Below, piece by piece: positions 18,087 to 29,600 of a DNA stretch of 64,000 nucleotides. This stretch comes from an uncultured Prevotellaceae bacterium (lineage in GTDB: Bacteria; Bacteroidota; Bacteroidia; Bacteroidales; Bacteroidaceae). The translations under genes and the position numbers were made by a program. The stretch lies in NCBI GenBank assembly GCA_900318115.1, contig ONJJ01000013.1, forward strand, positions 1-64,000. The letters run 5' to 3'. Numbering within the stretch: the stretch's first letter is position 1; the number at the start of each line of letters is the position of its first letter. The notes beneath the pieces are model-generated. The model was not told the DNA's origin. It was given only the letters and a program-made list of their open reading frames with translations, and searched no databases.

Positions 18087-18180
18087 CTTCTGCGTTGCTC
18101 ATCCTAGCTTTTTAAGGGCAATGCGAGAGCCTTGAGTCGCGGGATGAGCAACAGAATCAGCAACCCGCGCTTTTTTATTT
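18087..18180 (+). promoter_or_regulatory. Candidate attenuator: competing hairpins and terminator
   Basis: A terminator-like stem CGCGGG/CCCGCG (about 18138-18170) is followed by TTTTTT. An 11-bp perfect pairing GTTGCTCATCC (18094-18104) with GGATGAGCAAC (18142-18152) overlaps the terminator's left arm. A third pairing, GCGTTGC with GCAATGC plus GGCT with AGCC (18087-18131), would sequester the anti-terminator strand. The set looks like an on/off switch in the operon leader. No short leader peptide is obvious. Confidence 0.5.
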
Positions 18181-18255
18181 CATGTCACTTTAATCGTAAA
18201 GGACCAATCGTTACCCGATGACTGGCTTATTGAGTCCATACCTGTTTCTGTTTGG

Positions 18256-18307
18256 TCTGTTGCTGGCACACGTCTATTTGTTAGGAACCGGACGTGTGGG
18301 CAACAGA
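18256..18307 (+). other. Long leader hairpin
   Basis: TCTGTTG (18256-18262) pairs with CAACAGA (18301-18307), and CACACGTC (18267-18274) with GACGTGTG (18291-18298). No T-run follows, so it is not a simple terminator. TCTGTTGCT can also pair with AGCAACAGA at 18147-18155 in the attenuator, which links the two structures. The remaining spacer to 18432 shows only AT-rich sequence. Confidence 0.6.
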
Positions 18308-18432
18308 GCAAACATCGTCTGCCTACACCTTAATTAATATACGCGCGTAAGGAAACTCTTTTTGCTGCGCCCCTTCCCAATTTCCGAATTTCTAAGAACT
18401 AAATACCTTATAAACCATAAAACTTAATTATT

Positions 18433-21400
18433 ATGAAACAATCAGTACACAAATTCCGCCTGTATCTCGCAGGCATTGCCCTCCTGGTTGGAGGTAGTTT
18501 TGCATGGGCCTCCACAGCAGGGCTCAAAGTATGGGCCGAAAAGTTGCAGTCGCTCTTGGACGGTAACCTGACAGGGCTCAACCAGATTCAGGACTCAGGT
18601 CCCCTCTTGGCTGCTGATAATAACAGCGATCAGGCTTTTGCCGCAGGAGAGTATTATTTCAAGGCGGAATATGATGCCGATGGTGACGGCGTTTCCGAAA
18701 CTTACTTCTTAGGTGGCGCCAACAGTTGGGGAACCCATGCAGCACTGATTCCAAATTCTGTACTATGGGGATTGGAACATGTCGAAGGGAATGTATATCA
18801 CCTCGACTCCTATCAGAGCAATGGCGGTGAAATGCACTACCTCGGCTCTAATGCCTATGTGGACGCCGCAGTATGCGACATCTATCTCACAAAGGACGAG
18901 CAGGATGGCACCTACACACTCTCGCTCGAAGAATCCGCCAGTTACCTCAAGGTTACAGAAATGGGCTTCCACAATCATCCTGTGCTTGACTGGAATGGAG
19001 AAGTTCAGGATGCCATCAAGTTCAACATCGTCTCGTCTGAAACTGAAATTCAACCGGGTGACAATGTCACTTACTTAATCCGCGATGCCAACTTTGATAC
19101 CAACAATCGCTATGGTAGTCAAGGCTATGCGGACAAAGGTCTTGCTTGGACGGTAGAGGCCGGTAATTGGAATCTCCGTGGCGGGGAAGCTCCGAACACT
19201 TGCGCCGAGTCTTGGCACTCCTCCTTCAACATCTACCAGACCTTGACAAACATGCCCAATGGCGTTTATGTGATGACCGTTCAGGCTGCCGTCCGTGACG
19301 ATGCTGAGAGATGGGACGGCGTGGACTATCCCGTGGCCTACATCAACGATGCTACAGCTACTTTCATCGAGATGGAAGACAGCAATTATGTTGACTATGT
19401 CATCTACCGCTTTGGTGGAGACTCCTATTTTGGCAACTTCAACCAAGCCGTTGTTGGCGATGCTATGATGACAGACTTCAGCCAGCTGTTTGCTGAAGGC
19501 AAGTACAAGCTCACCGTCCCCGTACTTGTTACCGACAAGAAGATTACCCTCGGTGTCAAAGGAACTCGCGATGATATGTGGGCTATGTTCGATAACTTCG
19601 GTCTCACCTATTACGGATACAACGCAGCAGCAGGCTCCCTTTACTTGAGCATGGTATTAGATGCATCGGTGGTAGACGGCACTGATGCCTGCAATGCAGA
19701 GGTCAAGACTGCCTACGAAACAGCTTTTGCCACCGCCAAGACGATGGCCGAGGCTGGTACAGCAACTTACGACGAGTGTGTGGCACAGGGCAATGTGCTG
19801 GCAGCTGCCTATAATGCTCTCATCGAAAATATCAGCGCCTACAAGCAAGCACCTGAAATCATCAACGGCCTCACCGCTCAGATGGAAACAGTCAGAGCTT
19901 TGCAGAAAGAAGAATTGACTGACGAAGCGACAGCCTTCATCCGCAATCTGGACAATGGCTACAACCAGTGCACCCTGACCACGGAAGATATTACCAGCGC
20001 CAAGCAGAACTTCAAGGCCATCATCAGTGCTGCCCTGACCACCACGATGGTGGCTGGTGACGACCTCACGCTGCTCATCACCAATCCGACCTTCGACACC
20101 AATGGTGAGGGATGGAACCTCGATGGCTACGCCCAGGTGAACTACAATTATGGCACTGCCGAAGTTTACCACAACGCCTTCGACTACTATCAGGTGATTC
20201 CCAGCGCCGCAGCCGGTATCTATCGTCTGAGCTGCACCGCCTTCAACCGCGTGGACGGTAAGGTACGTTCAGCCAAGCTGTACGGTGGAATCTCTGAGGT
20301 GCTTCTGAAATTAATCACCGAAGAAGGTAGCACTTATGCACTGCTCAGCGACGTTCAGGAGACAGGAGCTGACGGTGCTCTGTTTGCTTCTTCTACTGGC
20401 ACCTGGCCTTACGACACAAGATCCAATGAAGTCACAGGCGCTGAAGGCGAGCTCCGCTTCGTCCCCAACTCCATGGAAGGTTCTGACCTTTATTTCAGCA
20501 CCATCAATCCTGCTACTGAACTTCCTTATTATTCGGTCTCCACTCAGATTGTAATGCCCAGACAAGGCGACCTCCGCATCGGCATCAAGAGCGATAGCAA
20601 CAGCGAGTGGACCATCTGGGATAACTTCAAGTTGGAATACGTTGGCAGCAACAACGACTTGATGTCCGACTATACAGCTCAGTTGAAGTCTTATTTGAGC
20701 AGTGATGTCCACTATACCGCTTCTCTGCGTCAGGAGGCTACCACGATTGTGGCTTCAGCCGAAGCGGGAACACTCAGTGAGGAAGAAGCCTATACCATCA
20801 TCGGTCGTATCGGGAACCTTATTGATCAGATCAAGAATTCCGTAGATGCCTACGCAGTCCTCAACAATGCCATAGCATCCGCCGAGGAACGGCTGACAAC
20901 GACTCAGAATATCGACGAGGATGTGGCTTCCGAACTCCAGGCGCTGCTTACTGCTGCCAAGACTGCCTACTCCGCCGGTTCTTACTCCGACGAGGAAGCC
21001 AAGGACAAGGCTTCCGAGGTCACGGCTCTGTCTCGCCGTCTGCAGTCTGGCTATCTCATTATTGAGATGGCAAAGGCCGGCACGTTGGGCGACATCGTGC
21101 TGGATCTCGTCGAGAACTTCTCCGATGTCAAGGGTATCACCATCATTGGCCCGATGAACGCAAGAGACATCGCTCAGGTAGCAAGCATGGTCAATCTTGA
21201 AGCACTTGACTTGAAGGATGCAAGGCTTGACAGGATTGAATATGAGCAGTTCCGCAACCATGATCTGCTGAAGACCGTCCGGTTGCCAAAGACCCTGACG
21301 TATTTGGGTGGTAATGCATTCTACGACTGCAACGGCCTTGTCTCTGTTACCATCTCCGGCAATATCCAATATGGATCATACTATGATGACAACGGCAATT

Positions 21401-23565
21401 ATCACAGTAGTAACATGGGCAGTTACATCTTCGGCAACTGCGATGCCCTAGAAGAGGTGATTGTCGAAGAAGGTGTAAAATCCATTGGGTATGAAATGTT
21501 CCAGAATTGTAACCGCTTGTCAAAATTGACACTTCCTGTGTCCTTAACCAGCATTAGCGATTACGCCTTCTACAATTGCTACAGCCTGGCAAGCATCCCC
21601 CTGCCCGGTAATTTGACATCTATTGGTGGATATGCTTTCTATCGTGATAATAAAGTAGGACTCGTGTATAATTACCAAGGCTATTATTATGATGACAACG
21701 GTAATTATCATGAAATCTACGATACTATCCCCAATCTTTGCCCCGAGCAGATTGTCATTCCGGCAAACGTTAAGAACATAGGTAGCTATGCATTCTATAA
21801 CATGGGTGATCTCAAGAGTGTCACTTTGAATGAAGGACTGACATCTATAGGTAATTATGCCTTCTACAACACAGGCATCCGCATCGCAACCTTTCCCAGC
21901 ACACTGACTAGTGCGGGTTACAATGTCTTTAACAGCGGCACACCTTATACCTGCTTGGCTCTGGAGCCTCCCACAGTCAGTAGCGGCTGCCCCGTTCAGA
22001 ATCCCGATACCCTGTATGTACCCATGTTGGTAACTAAGGCCTACAAGCAGGCCGCTGGTTGGGCTAACTTCAAGATTGTAGGAGCTGATATCATGCCAGA
22101 TAACCTGATCGTTCACAAGCAGATGAATCTGGACTTTGCCAAGGCAAATATCCCCGAGGGCTACAAGCCCAACTTAGAGATCCTGTGGACCAATATCAAC
22201 CAGTCGAGCACAGGCACTCCTTCCCAACTCGGTGCTCTGGAGGTACACAACGGAGGTACGTTCTCTGTCGGTTATCTGGAGATGAACTATAGCACGGCAC
22301 AATCCAATTATTACCGATATAATTATAGGAGTCGCTACGGTCAGTCTTCCTATACGCCCCAATATTCCACTATTATCACCGATGGTAGCATGCGTGCAGA
22401 TAACATCACCATCCGTGTACATATCAACGACGGGTATTGGAGTTTCATCAGCCTACCCTATGATGTCCGCGTAGGCGATATCACCTGCGAGACAGCAGGC
22501 ACTGACTGGGTCATCCGCCGTTATGACGGTGCTGCCCGCGCAGCCGTGGACTTCAACAACACTTGGGTAAATATGGGCGAAGATGACATCCTCGAAGCCG
22601 GCAAGGGCTATATCATGCACTGCGCATTCACCAACGACTGGTATGACTACCGCGTTTTCCGCTTCCCGGCTCTGAACAACCAGAACAAGAACCTCATCTT
22701 CAGTGCTGCCAACCGCACCCTTGAACTGGCAGAGTACCAAAGCGAATATGCCCACAACCGCAGCTGGAACCTCATCGGTAATCCCTACCCCGCATACATA
22801 GAGATTGGTGCTACAGACCTCGATGCTCCCATCACGGTCTGGGATGGACAAGGCAGCTACCTGGCTTACTCGCCTATCGATGACTACTTTGTCCTTAACC
22901 CCGGCGAAGCATTCTTCGTACAGCGTCCTCTGAACAAGAGCAGCATCACCTTTAATGCCGATGGCCGACAGAGCTACTACGATGTCACTGGCTATTCCAA
23001 TAACGTGAAAGCCATCCGCCAGAACAATTCGGACCGCCACGTCTTCAACCTCCTGCTCTCCGACGGCAATCTGAGCGACCGCACCCGCGTGGTCATCAAC
23101 CCCGCCGCCAGCATGGACTACGAGAGCGAGCGCGATGCCGCCAAGTTCCCCGCTATGGATGGCACAGCCACACAGCTCTACAGCCTTGCCGCCGATGTGC
23201 AGTATGCCATCAACGAGCGTCCTATCGCCGACGGTTCCGTGCAGCTCGCAGCTCACTTCGGAAAGACTGGCACCTACACCTTCACCCTCAGCACCAAGGC
23301 CACCGAGAGCGTCATCCTCATCGATGAACTCGAAGGCACCGCCGTCGAGCTGAACGGCACCGAAGGCTACACCTTCAATGCCGAGGCCGGTACTGTTGCC
23401 AACCGCTTCCGCCTGCAGATTGCCGGCACAGCCGACGGCATCGAACGCCTCAATGCGAACAGCCCCGAAGGCCATGTATTCACCATTGATGGTAAGACAC
23501 TGACCACCACTCCCAAGACGCCTGGCGTTTATGTCATTGGTGGCAAAAAGGTCATTAAGAAGTAA
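18433..23565 (+). CDS. Giant secreted BspA-type LRR surface protein (1710 aa)
   Basis: The signal peptide ends near ...GGSFAWAS. Then come a beta-rich module (about 65-200), two beta-sandwich modules (about 210-395 and 545-745) separated by helical linkers, and a BspA-like LRR_5 domain (about 930-1200) with repeats such as SLTSISDYAFYNCYSLASIPLP. A Bacteroidota-type beta domain follows (about 1310-1560, with SWNLIGNPYPAYIEIG), and a short tail resembles secretion-sorting tails (HVFTIDGKTL...GVYVIGGKKVIKK). BspA-like proteins act in adhesion to host or microbial surfaces. It heads a five-gene operon, 40 nt before a close paralogue. The exact ligand is unknown. Confidence 0.85.
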   Translation: MKQSVHKFRLYLAGIALLVGGSFAWASTAGLKVWAEKLQSLLDGNLTGLNQIQDSGPLLAADNNSDQAFAAGEYYFKAEYDADGDGVSETYFLGGANSWGTHAALIPNSVLWGLEHVEGNVYHLDSYQSNGGEMHYLGSNAYVDAAVCDIYLTKDEQDGTYTLSLEESASYLKVTEMGFHNHPVLDWNGEVQDAIKFNIVSSETEIQPGDNVTYLIRDANFDTNNRYGSQGYADKGLAWTVEAGNWNLRGGEAPNTCAESWHSSFNIYQTLTNMPNGVYVMTVQAAVRDDAERWDGVDYPVAYINDATATFIEMEDSNYVDYVIYRFGGDSYFGNFNQAVVGDAMMTDFSQLFAEGKYKLTVPVLVTDKKITLGVKGTRDDMWAMFDNFGLTYYGYNAAAGSLYLSMVLDASVVDGTDACNAEVKTAYETAFATAKTMAEAGTATYDECVAQGNVLAAAYNALIENISAYKQAPEIINGLTAQMETVRALQKEELTDEATAFIRNLDNGYNQCTLTTEDITSAKQNFKAIISAALTTTMVAGDDLTLLITNPTFDTNGEGWNLDGYAQVNYNYGTAEVYHNAFDYYQVIPSAAAGIYRLSCTAFNRVDGKVRSAKLYGGISEVLLKLITEEGSTYALLSDVQETGADGALFASSTGTWPYDTRSNEVTGAEGELRFVPNSMEGSDLYFSTINPATELPYYSVSTQIVMPRQGDLRIGIKSDSNSEWTIWDNFKLEYVGSNNDLMSDYTAQLKSYLSSDVHYTASLRQEATTIVASAEAGTLSEEEAYTIIGRIGNLIDQIKNSVDAYAVLNNAIASAEERLTTTQNIDEDVASELQALLTAAKTAYSAGSYSDEEAKDKASEVTALSRRLQSGYLIIEMAKAGTLGDIVLDLVENFSDVKGITIIGPMNARDIAQVASMVNLEALDLKDARLDRIEYEQFRNHDLLKTVRLPKTLTYLGGNAFYDCNGLVSVTISGNIQYGSYYDDNGNYHSSNMGSYIFGNCDALEEVIVEEGVKSIGYEMFQNCNRLSKLTLPVSLTSISDYAFYNCYSLASIPLPGNLTSIGGYAFYRDNKVGLVYNYQGYYYDDNGNYHEIYDTIPNLCPEQIVIPANVKNIGSYAFYNMGDLKSVTLNEGLTSIGNYAFYNTGIRIATFPSTLTSAGYNVFNSGTPYTCLALEPPTVSSGCPVQNPDTLYVPMLVTKAYKQAAGWANFKIVGADIMPDNLIVHKQMNLDFAKANIPEGYKPNLEILWTNINQSSTGTPSQLGALEVHNGGTFSVGYLEMNYSTAQSNYYRYNYRSRYGQSSYTPQYSTIITDGSMRADNITIRVHINDGYWSFISLPYDVRVGDITCETAGTDWVIRRYDGAARAAVDFNNTWVNMGEDDILEAGKGYIMHCAFTNDWYDYRVFRFPALNNQNKNLIFSAANRTLELAEYQSEYAHNRSWNLIGNPYPAYIEIGATDLDAPITVWDGQGSYLAYSPIDDYFVLNPGEAFFVQRPLNKSSITFNADGRQSYYDVTGYSNNVKAIRQNNSDRHVFNLLLSDGNLSDRTRVVINPAASMDYESERDAAKFPAMDGTATQLYSLAADVQYAINERPIADGSVQLAAHFGKTGTYTFTLSTKATESVILIDELEGTAVELNGTEGYTFNAEAGTVANRFRLQIAGTADGIERLNANSPEGHVFTIDGKTLTTTPKTPGVYVIGGKKVIKK

Positions 23566-23605
23566 TACCAATAATAAGTAAACACTTTCAATAAGTAGTC
23601 GCTTT

Positions 23606-26600
23606 ATGAAAAAGTATTTATTTATTCTAATAATGAGTCTCATGGCCGGAATGGCCATGCAGGCTCATCCTGGCCAGCAGGCAGCGCCTCTTGGGGATGG
23701 AGATGTCCAGTCCGAAGAGAGCGAATCCAAGTGGTCAGCGCCTGTAGAACCTGTTCTTGACGAAGTAGGTTCCGACATCCGCAGCGGAGAACTCTATTAT
23801 ATAAAGAATGTAGGTGCAGGTCAGTTCCTTACCGGTGCCAATAGCTGGTCTACGCAGATCAGCCTCACCTCTGCAGGATACAAGGATGCTAATAATCCTC
23901 CTCTTGTCATTCAAGTCGTTGACACGACCATTATCATGTCCGGCACATCCGTTTCCGGTTATGCGATGAAGGTCTATGGTACTCAGTGGGTCAATGGTAA
24001 CAATGGTGAGCGCTCAATGACGAACACGCTCTTGTTCCGCGATAGTGAAGAATGGGGGTTCATAGATTATAATAATCAAGGTCGCGGCTGTGTGTGGAAT
24101 ATCACTAAGCGCAACGGCTACTACCGCATCCGCACCGCTGATGGCGATATCGCCTATGAGAGCTTGGCTTACCAGTATGCCGGTTGGTATGACTGGAATG
24201 GTCCTATCGAGGTTGATGAAGACGGCTATCTCGTCTCTGGTGAAACTACAGTTAATTTCGCTTGTTGGGTGGATGCCGAAACTGGTGAGATCGACGATGA
24301 GAGTGCTCATGTCGATTGGTTGTTCATTCCTGTTATTCAGTATCAATCGAAGTTGAAACTCTATGAGGCTCGTCTGGCACTTTATGACCTCCTGAATGAG
24401 GCAGATGCTTATGGTGTAGAAACGAGTAAAGTCGGTGCTATCTATACCAATGAGGATTCCAGAATTGAGGACATAGAACGTGCACAGGTTATCTTGATCG
24501 ATGAAATCAATCGTGTCAAGTTCCTCGAGTATTTGGGTGACGCCACTGAGGAGAATCCAATTGAAGCTACTGAGTTTGTACTGGTCAATCCGGACTTCGA
24601 AGAAGGCAATATCGGTGGCTGGACAACCAATTATGTCAGTGGACAACAAGCCAACAACATTGGTTACCAAGGTGCAGTTTATCAAAATGGCGATGTGTAC
24701 ATCTCCCGATTCATCGAAGCATGGAAGAGCGATGGGCAGCCTTGGACTATCGGTGACGGCTATCTGCAGCAGACGGTCTATGGTCTGCCTCAGGGCAAGT
24801 ATGTGCTGGAGGCTGACGCAATCTCTGTTTACCAGTGGGCTGACCACACTTCTGACGGTTTTATCGGTAAGAATCCGGCAGAGGGCGTTTACCTCTTTAT
24901 TAAGGCTGGTAATAATGAAGTCAGAACCAATTTGGCCACAGGTAATGGTGCTCCAGAGCATTTCAGCATCACCTATGTCTGTCAGGAAGGCGACGTACTG
25001 ACCTTTGGCCTGAAGACCGTCAATGCCACCGCCAACTGGATTGCTGCCGACAACTTCAAGATTTTCTACTATGGTCCCACCACCGACAGTCAGGCTACTT
25101 TGGATCTGAAGGTGTTAGTGGCCAAAGCCAATGAGATGACGGGCATGACCTTAGATGTCAAGGCTGTATTGGATGCCGCCGTCAAGACTGCCAATGATGC
25201 CATCTCCAATGACGACGAGACCATCAAGGAGGCAGCTATCAGCAGCTTAGAAGCAGCCATTAAGAAGGCATCCCTGTCTATCGAAGCAGTCAAGGACTTC
25301 ATCTCTAATAAGTACCTTCCTTATTACAATGCTTACACCAGCCTTGCCCAATCGGGTCTGTTTACCGACAATACATATCCTGCTTTGATTTCGCAGATTG
25401 AAGGCCTCCGAGCTTCTTCCAGCTTTGAAAGCGAAGAGCAACTCTCTGAACTCTACGCCAGTGTGAAGGACGGGTGGGGCACTTACATCGGTTCGAAAAC
25501 CACGTTCGCCAATGCCACTCCAGAGCACCCCGACACGCTGACTGGAGCTATCATCAATCCCAAGTTCAGCGACCTCATCGGCATCCAAGGCCAAGCCAAG
25601 GGATGGGATGTCGTTTGGGATGGCACAGGAAATGTCAACGAAAGTGCCTATATCGCCGAAAACGGAACGACCACAAGTGGTTATGAACTCTGGAACACGG
25701 GACCCTTCCGCTTCACCCAGACACTGAAAGGTCTGCCCAAGGGATGCTATCGCCTCCTGATGGATGGTTACTACCGTTGCGGTACTCCGGTAGACGCTCA
25801 GGAGCGAATCTCAACAGAGACCTCTGTTGTGAATGTTTATCTGTTCGCCGCCGATGCCACCAAGGCCATTCACGACTGGGGTCTGGAAGGGTCTGAGACA
25901 CCGTTGGGTCTGAATAACGAGTACGAACTTACCCTGAATGATGGCAGACAGCTGTATGCTCCTGACCGCGTGGTAGATGCAGAGGTTTACCTGCGAAATG
26001 GATATTACATCGACAACGCTCTTGATTTCTACTTTGATGGTGCTGAAGAAGGGTTCTCCTTCGGCGTACGCAAGGACAATGTGATTCCCGCTGACTGGAC
26101 ATACATCGACAACTTCCGCCTGCTGTACCTCGGTAATGGCGTAGATGCTTACGCAGAAGCAATTCAGAGTCATATCGCAGAGATGAAGAAAGTCAAGGAG
26201 GAATGTATTCTTACAGTGGAAGGTATCAATCGCTACAATGCAGCTTTATCGGCTGCCGAAATCGCGTTGGCAGGAGAAGATGTTGCTGCTTGCATAGCTG
26301 TCATCGAACAGATAAATGCTGCCGCCCTGTATATTCAGGAGGGCGACGTTCTTGGCAAGAATGTGAAGAAGGCAATTGACAGCTATGTGGATCGTGTACA
26401 GTATGTCAACACGTCTGATGATTGGATGACAAGCTATCTTGCCGCATCTGTTGACTCTCTCTATAGTGGGACCTATCCCAGTAATGCATGGTTGGAGAAG
26501 AAAGCCACTCTTGTCCATTACGACTGGGGTGCTTTCATCATGCAAGATGCCAAGGGCCAGGCCTCTGACCTGAATCCCTATGATGCTTCTGCATTCTTCA

Positions 26601-29600
26601 CGGGCACGAACTTCGTGAACCACGATGGTTGGGGTAGCTTGTGTGACTGGGCTCTTGAAATCTCCGGATCGAGTTGGAGATGGTCAACATCCGGTGCAGG
26701 TGGCTTCGAAGCATGGGGTAGCCAAGTCCTCAGTCTTCGTCAGCCTACCTTCTATGGGCTTCCTGAAGGTTTCTACCGCCTAACTTTCAATGGTTTCTAC
26801 CGCGGTGGTTCGACCGCAGACCAGGCTGCAGAGATGCAACGCAACGGCACAGAAAAGTCGCAAGCAATCGTCTATATGAACGATGGTGAACAAGCAGACA
26901 GCGTACTACTCGCCAAGTATACCGATGGAGCTCAAGGGGCTCTTCTGGATGTTGGCGATGAAGTACCAGTTGTACTGAACGATGCCAATGGTAATATAGG
27001 AACTTATTACCTCCCGAACACCCTGAATTCGGCAAGTTCTTATTTCGCCAACGGCTGTTACCAAAGGACCCACGAAATGGAAATCAATACTGGTCAGCTT
27101 TCGGTAGGTGTCGTTCAACTGGGCGATAACCCTGGCAACTGGATTGTAGTCTCGAACTTCAAACTCGAATTCTTGGGTAGCATCGCCGACCGAAAGAATC
27201 AGTTGACAACGGCTCTTTCAACCTTGCAAGGTTACCTTGAGGATGGAAAGGGATACGAAAAAACTCTTCGTGAAGAAGCTATAGCCCTGACAGCTACTGC
27301 AAATGACCTCCTGGAAGCCGAAACTCCCGACGGAGCAGCTATGTCCTTGGCAACCAAGAGTATCAATGAACTCATTGGGAAGATCAAAGCCAGCATGGAA
27401 GCATATCAGAACCTGATGGCAACGATTGAGTCCGTACAGCAACGTCAAGCCTTGGTCAAAGATCTGAGCGACGAAGCCAAGGCAGAAGTGGAAGCCGCAA
27501 TCACCGCTGCCACTTCAGGCTACAATGAAGGTTCATTTACTGCTCAGGAAGTGAAGGCTGAGATTGCAGCACTCAACCAACTCGCCAATCGTTTGCTGAC
27601 CAGCTATCTGGTCATCACGGTTGAGGCGGAAGGTGTTTTGAGTGATTCCATCCAGAACTATGTGACGGATTTCACGCTCGTGGAGAATCTTAAGGTCATT
27701 GGTCCCCTGAACACCGATGATATCTTAACACTCCAGAGTCTCAACAACCTCGCAGACGTGGATCTCTCCGAAGCACGGATCACCAACCTCAACAATGCTT
27801 TCCAGAACCACACTATGCTGAAGAAGGCTGTGTTGCCCAGCAACCTGACAACCATCAGGAGTTCACTCTTCAGCGGGTGTACTGCTCTGGAAGACGTCAC
27901 ACTGCCTGGCTCACTGACCAGCATCGGTTCTTATCTGTTCGAGGAGTTGACATCCCTCAAACGGGTAGTCCTCGGCGAAGGCATTACATCCCTCAGCAGT
28001 TATATGTTCGAGAACTGCTACCGCCTCTCTGAGGTCGTCATGCCCTCCTCTCTTCGTAACATCAACAATGGCGCTTTCTACAATTGCTACAGCTATGCGA
28101 GCATCCAATTACCGGATGAATTGGAGAGCATTGGCAATTATGCTTTCTACCGGGATAATAAAGAACGTTATCTCTACAATGAGCATTCTGTTTATGATGA
28201 CAACGGCAACTATTTGGGTTATCAGTATGATACCATTCCTAACCTCACTCCCAAGCAGATAGAAATCCCCGCCAGCGTGAAGACCATTGGTGAAAATGCT
28301 TTCTTTAATTTAGCCAAACTTGAAAGTGTCACGTTCAACGAGGGCTTGACCTCTTTAGGGAGCCGCGCATTCTACAACTCAGCAGTCCGCACAGCCACCT
28401 TCCCCGGCACACTGACATCTGTGGGCTACCGGGTCTTCAACAGCGGTACTCAATACACCAGCCTCGCTCTGAATCCTCCCACAGCCAACAATGGTTGCCC
28501 CGTGGAGTATCCCGAGACGCTCTATGTGCCGCGACCCGCTGTGAAGGCCTACAAGCAGGCTGCCGGATGGAACAACTTTAAGATCTTCGGAGCCGATGTG
28601 ATGCCCGATGAGATCATCGTCAGCAAGCAGCTGAAACTGGACTTCGCCAACACTAACATGCCCGAAGGGTATAAGCCGGACCTTACCATCCAGCCTTCAA
28701 ATGTCAGCGTCAGCAGTACTTCCACTCCTTCCACGCTGGGCGCTCTCGAAGTCCTCAACGGCAGTAACCTCAACGTACGTTCATTCACACTCCAGGGTTA
28801 TAACCACGCGCAACGTAACTACTACTTCTATAACTGGGGCAGTAGCAACAACCGTAAACCGCAATACGCCACGCTCATCACCGATGGAATCATGACGCCC
28901 GACAATATCGACATCACCATGTCGCTGACAGATGGCTATTGGAACTTCATCAGCGTCCCGTATCACGTACGCGTCGGAGATATCACCCCGGAACAGGAAG
29001 GCACACAGTGGACCATCCGCTATTACGATGGAGCAGCACGGGCTCAAGGTGACCTCAACAACACATGGGTCAACCTGACAGCCAATGACATCCTGGAGCC
29101 TGGCCAAGGCTACATTATGCACTGCACCTATTCGCCCTCTAGGTATAATTATGTGACATTCCACTTCCCGGCGTTGAACGATGGGAACAAGTACCTCATC
29201 TTCAGCCCCTCAGACCGTACCATCACGCTCGACGAGAATCCAAGCGACACCCCCAACAACCGTGGATGGAACCTCATCGGGAACCCCTATCCCGCATACA
29301 TCCACATCAGCAGTCTGGGTTCCAGTGCACCCATCACCGTATGGAACGGATACAACGGATATTATGCCTACTCGCCGCTCGATGACGACTACACCCTCTG
29401 TCCCGGCGAAGCTTTCTTTGTACAGCATTCGGAGAATCAGGGCAGCATCACACTTTCTGCCGCAGCACGACAGAGCTACTATGATATCACGGGAACCACG
29501 AATTATGTGAAGGGCGTGAACCGTCATGCAAGCGCCGACCGTCGGGTCTTCAATCTCATGATTTCCGATGGTGAGCATACCGAACGCACCCGTCTGGTCA

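Noticed and set aside
17799-18107. Possible small protein of 102 aa in the operon leader
   Set aside because: It spans the promoter and the structured RNA motif, has no clear ribosome binding site and no recognisable features. The region is better explained as untranslated leader.
14036-18432. Integrated mobile element with integrase and attachment sites
   Set aside because: The VirE-like and HU-like genes suggest an island, but I found no integrase, transposase, tRNA or direct-repeat boundary, so no element ends could be assigned.
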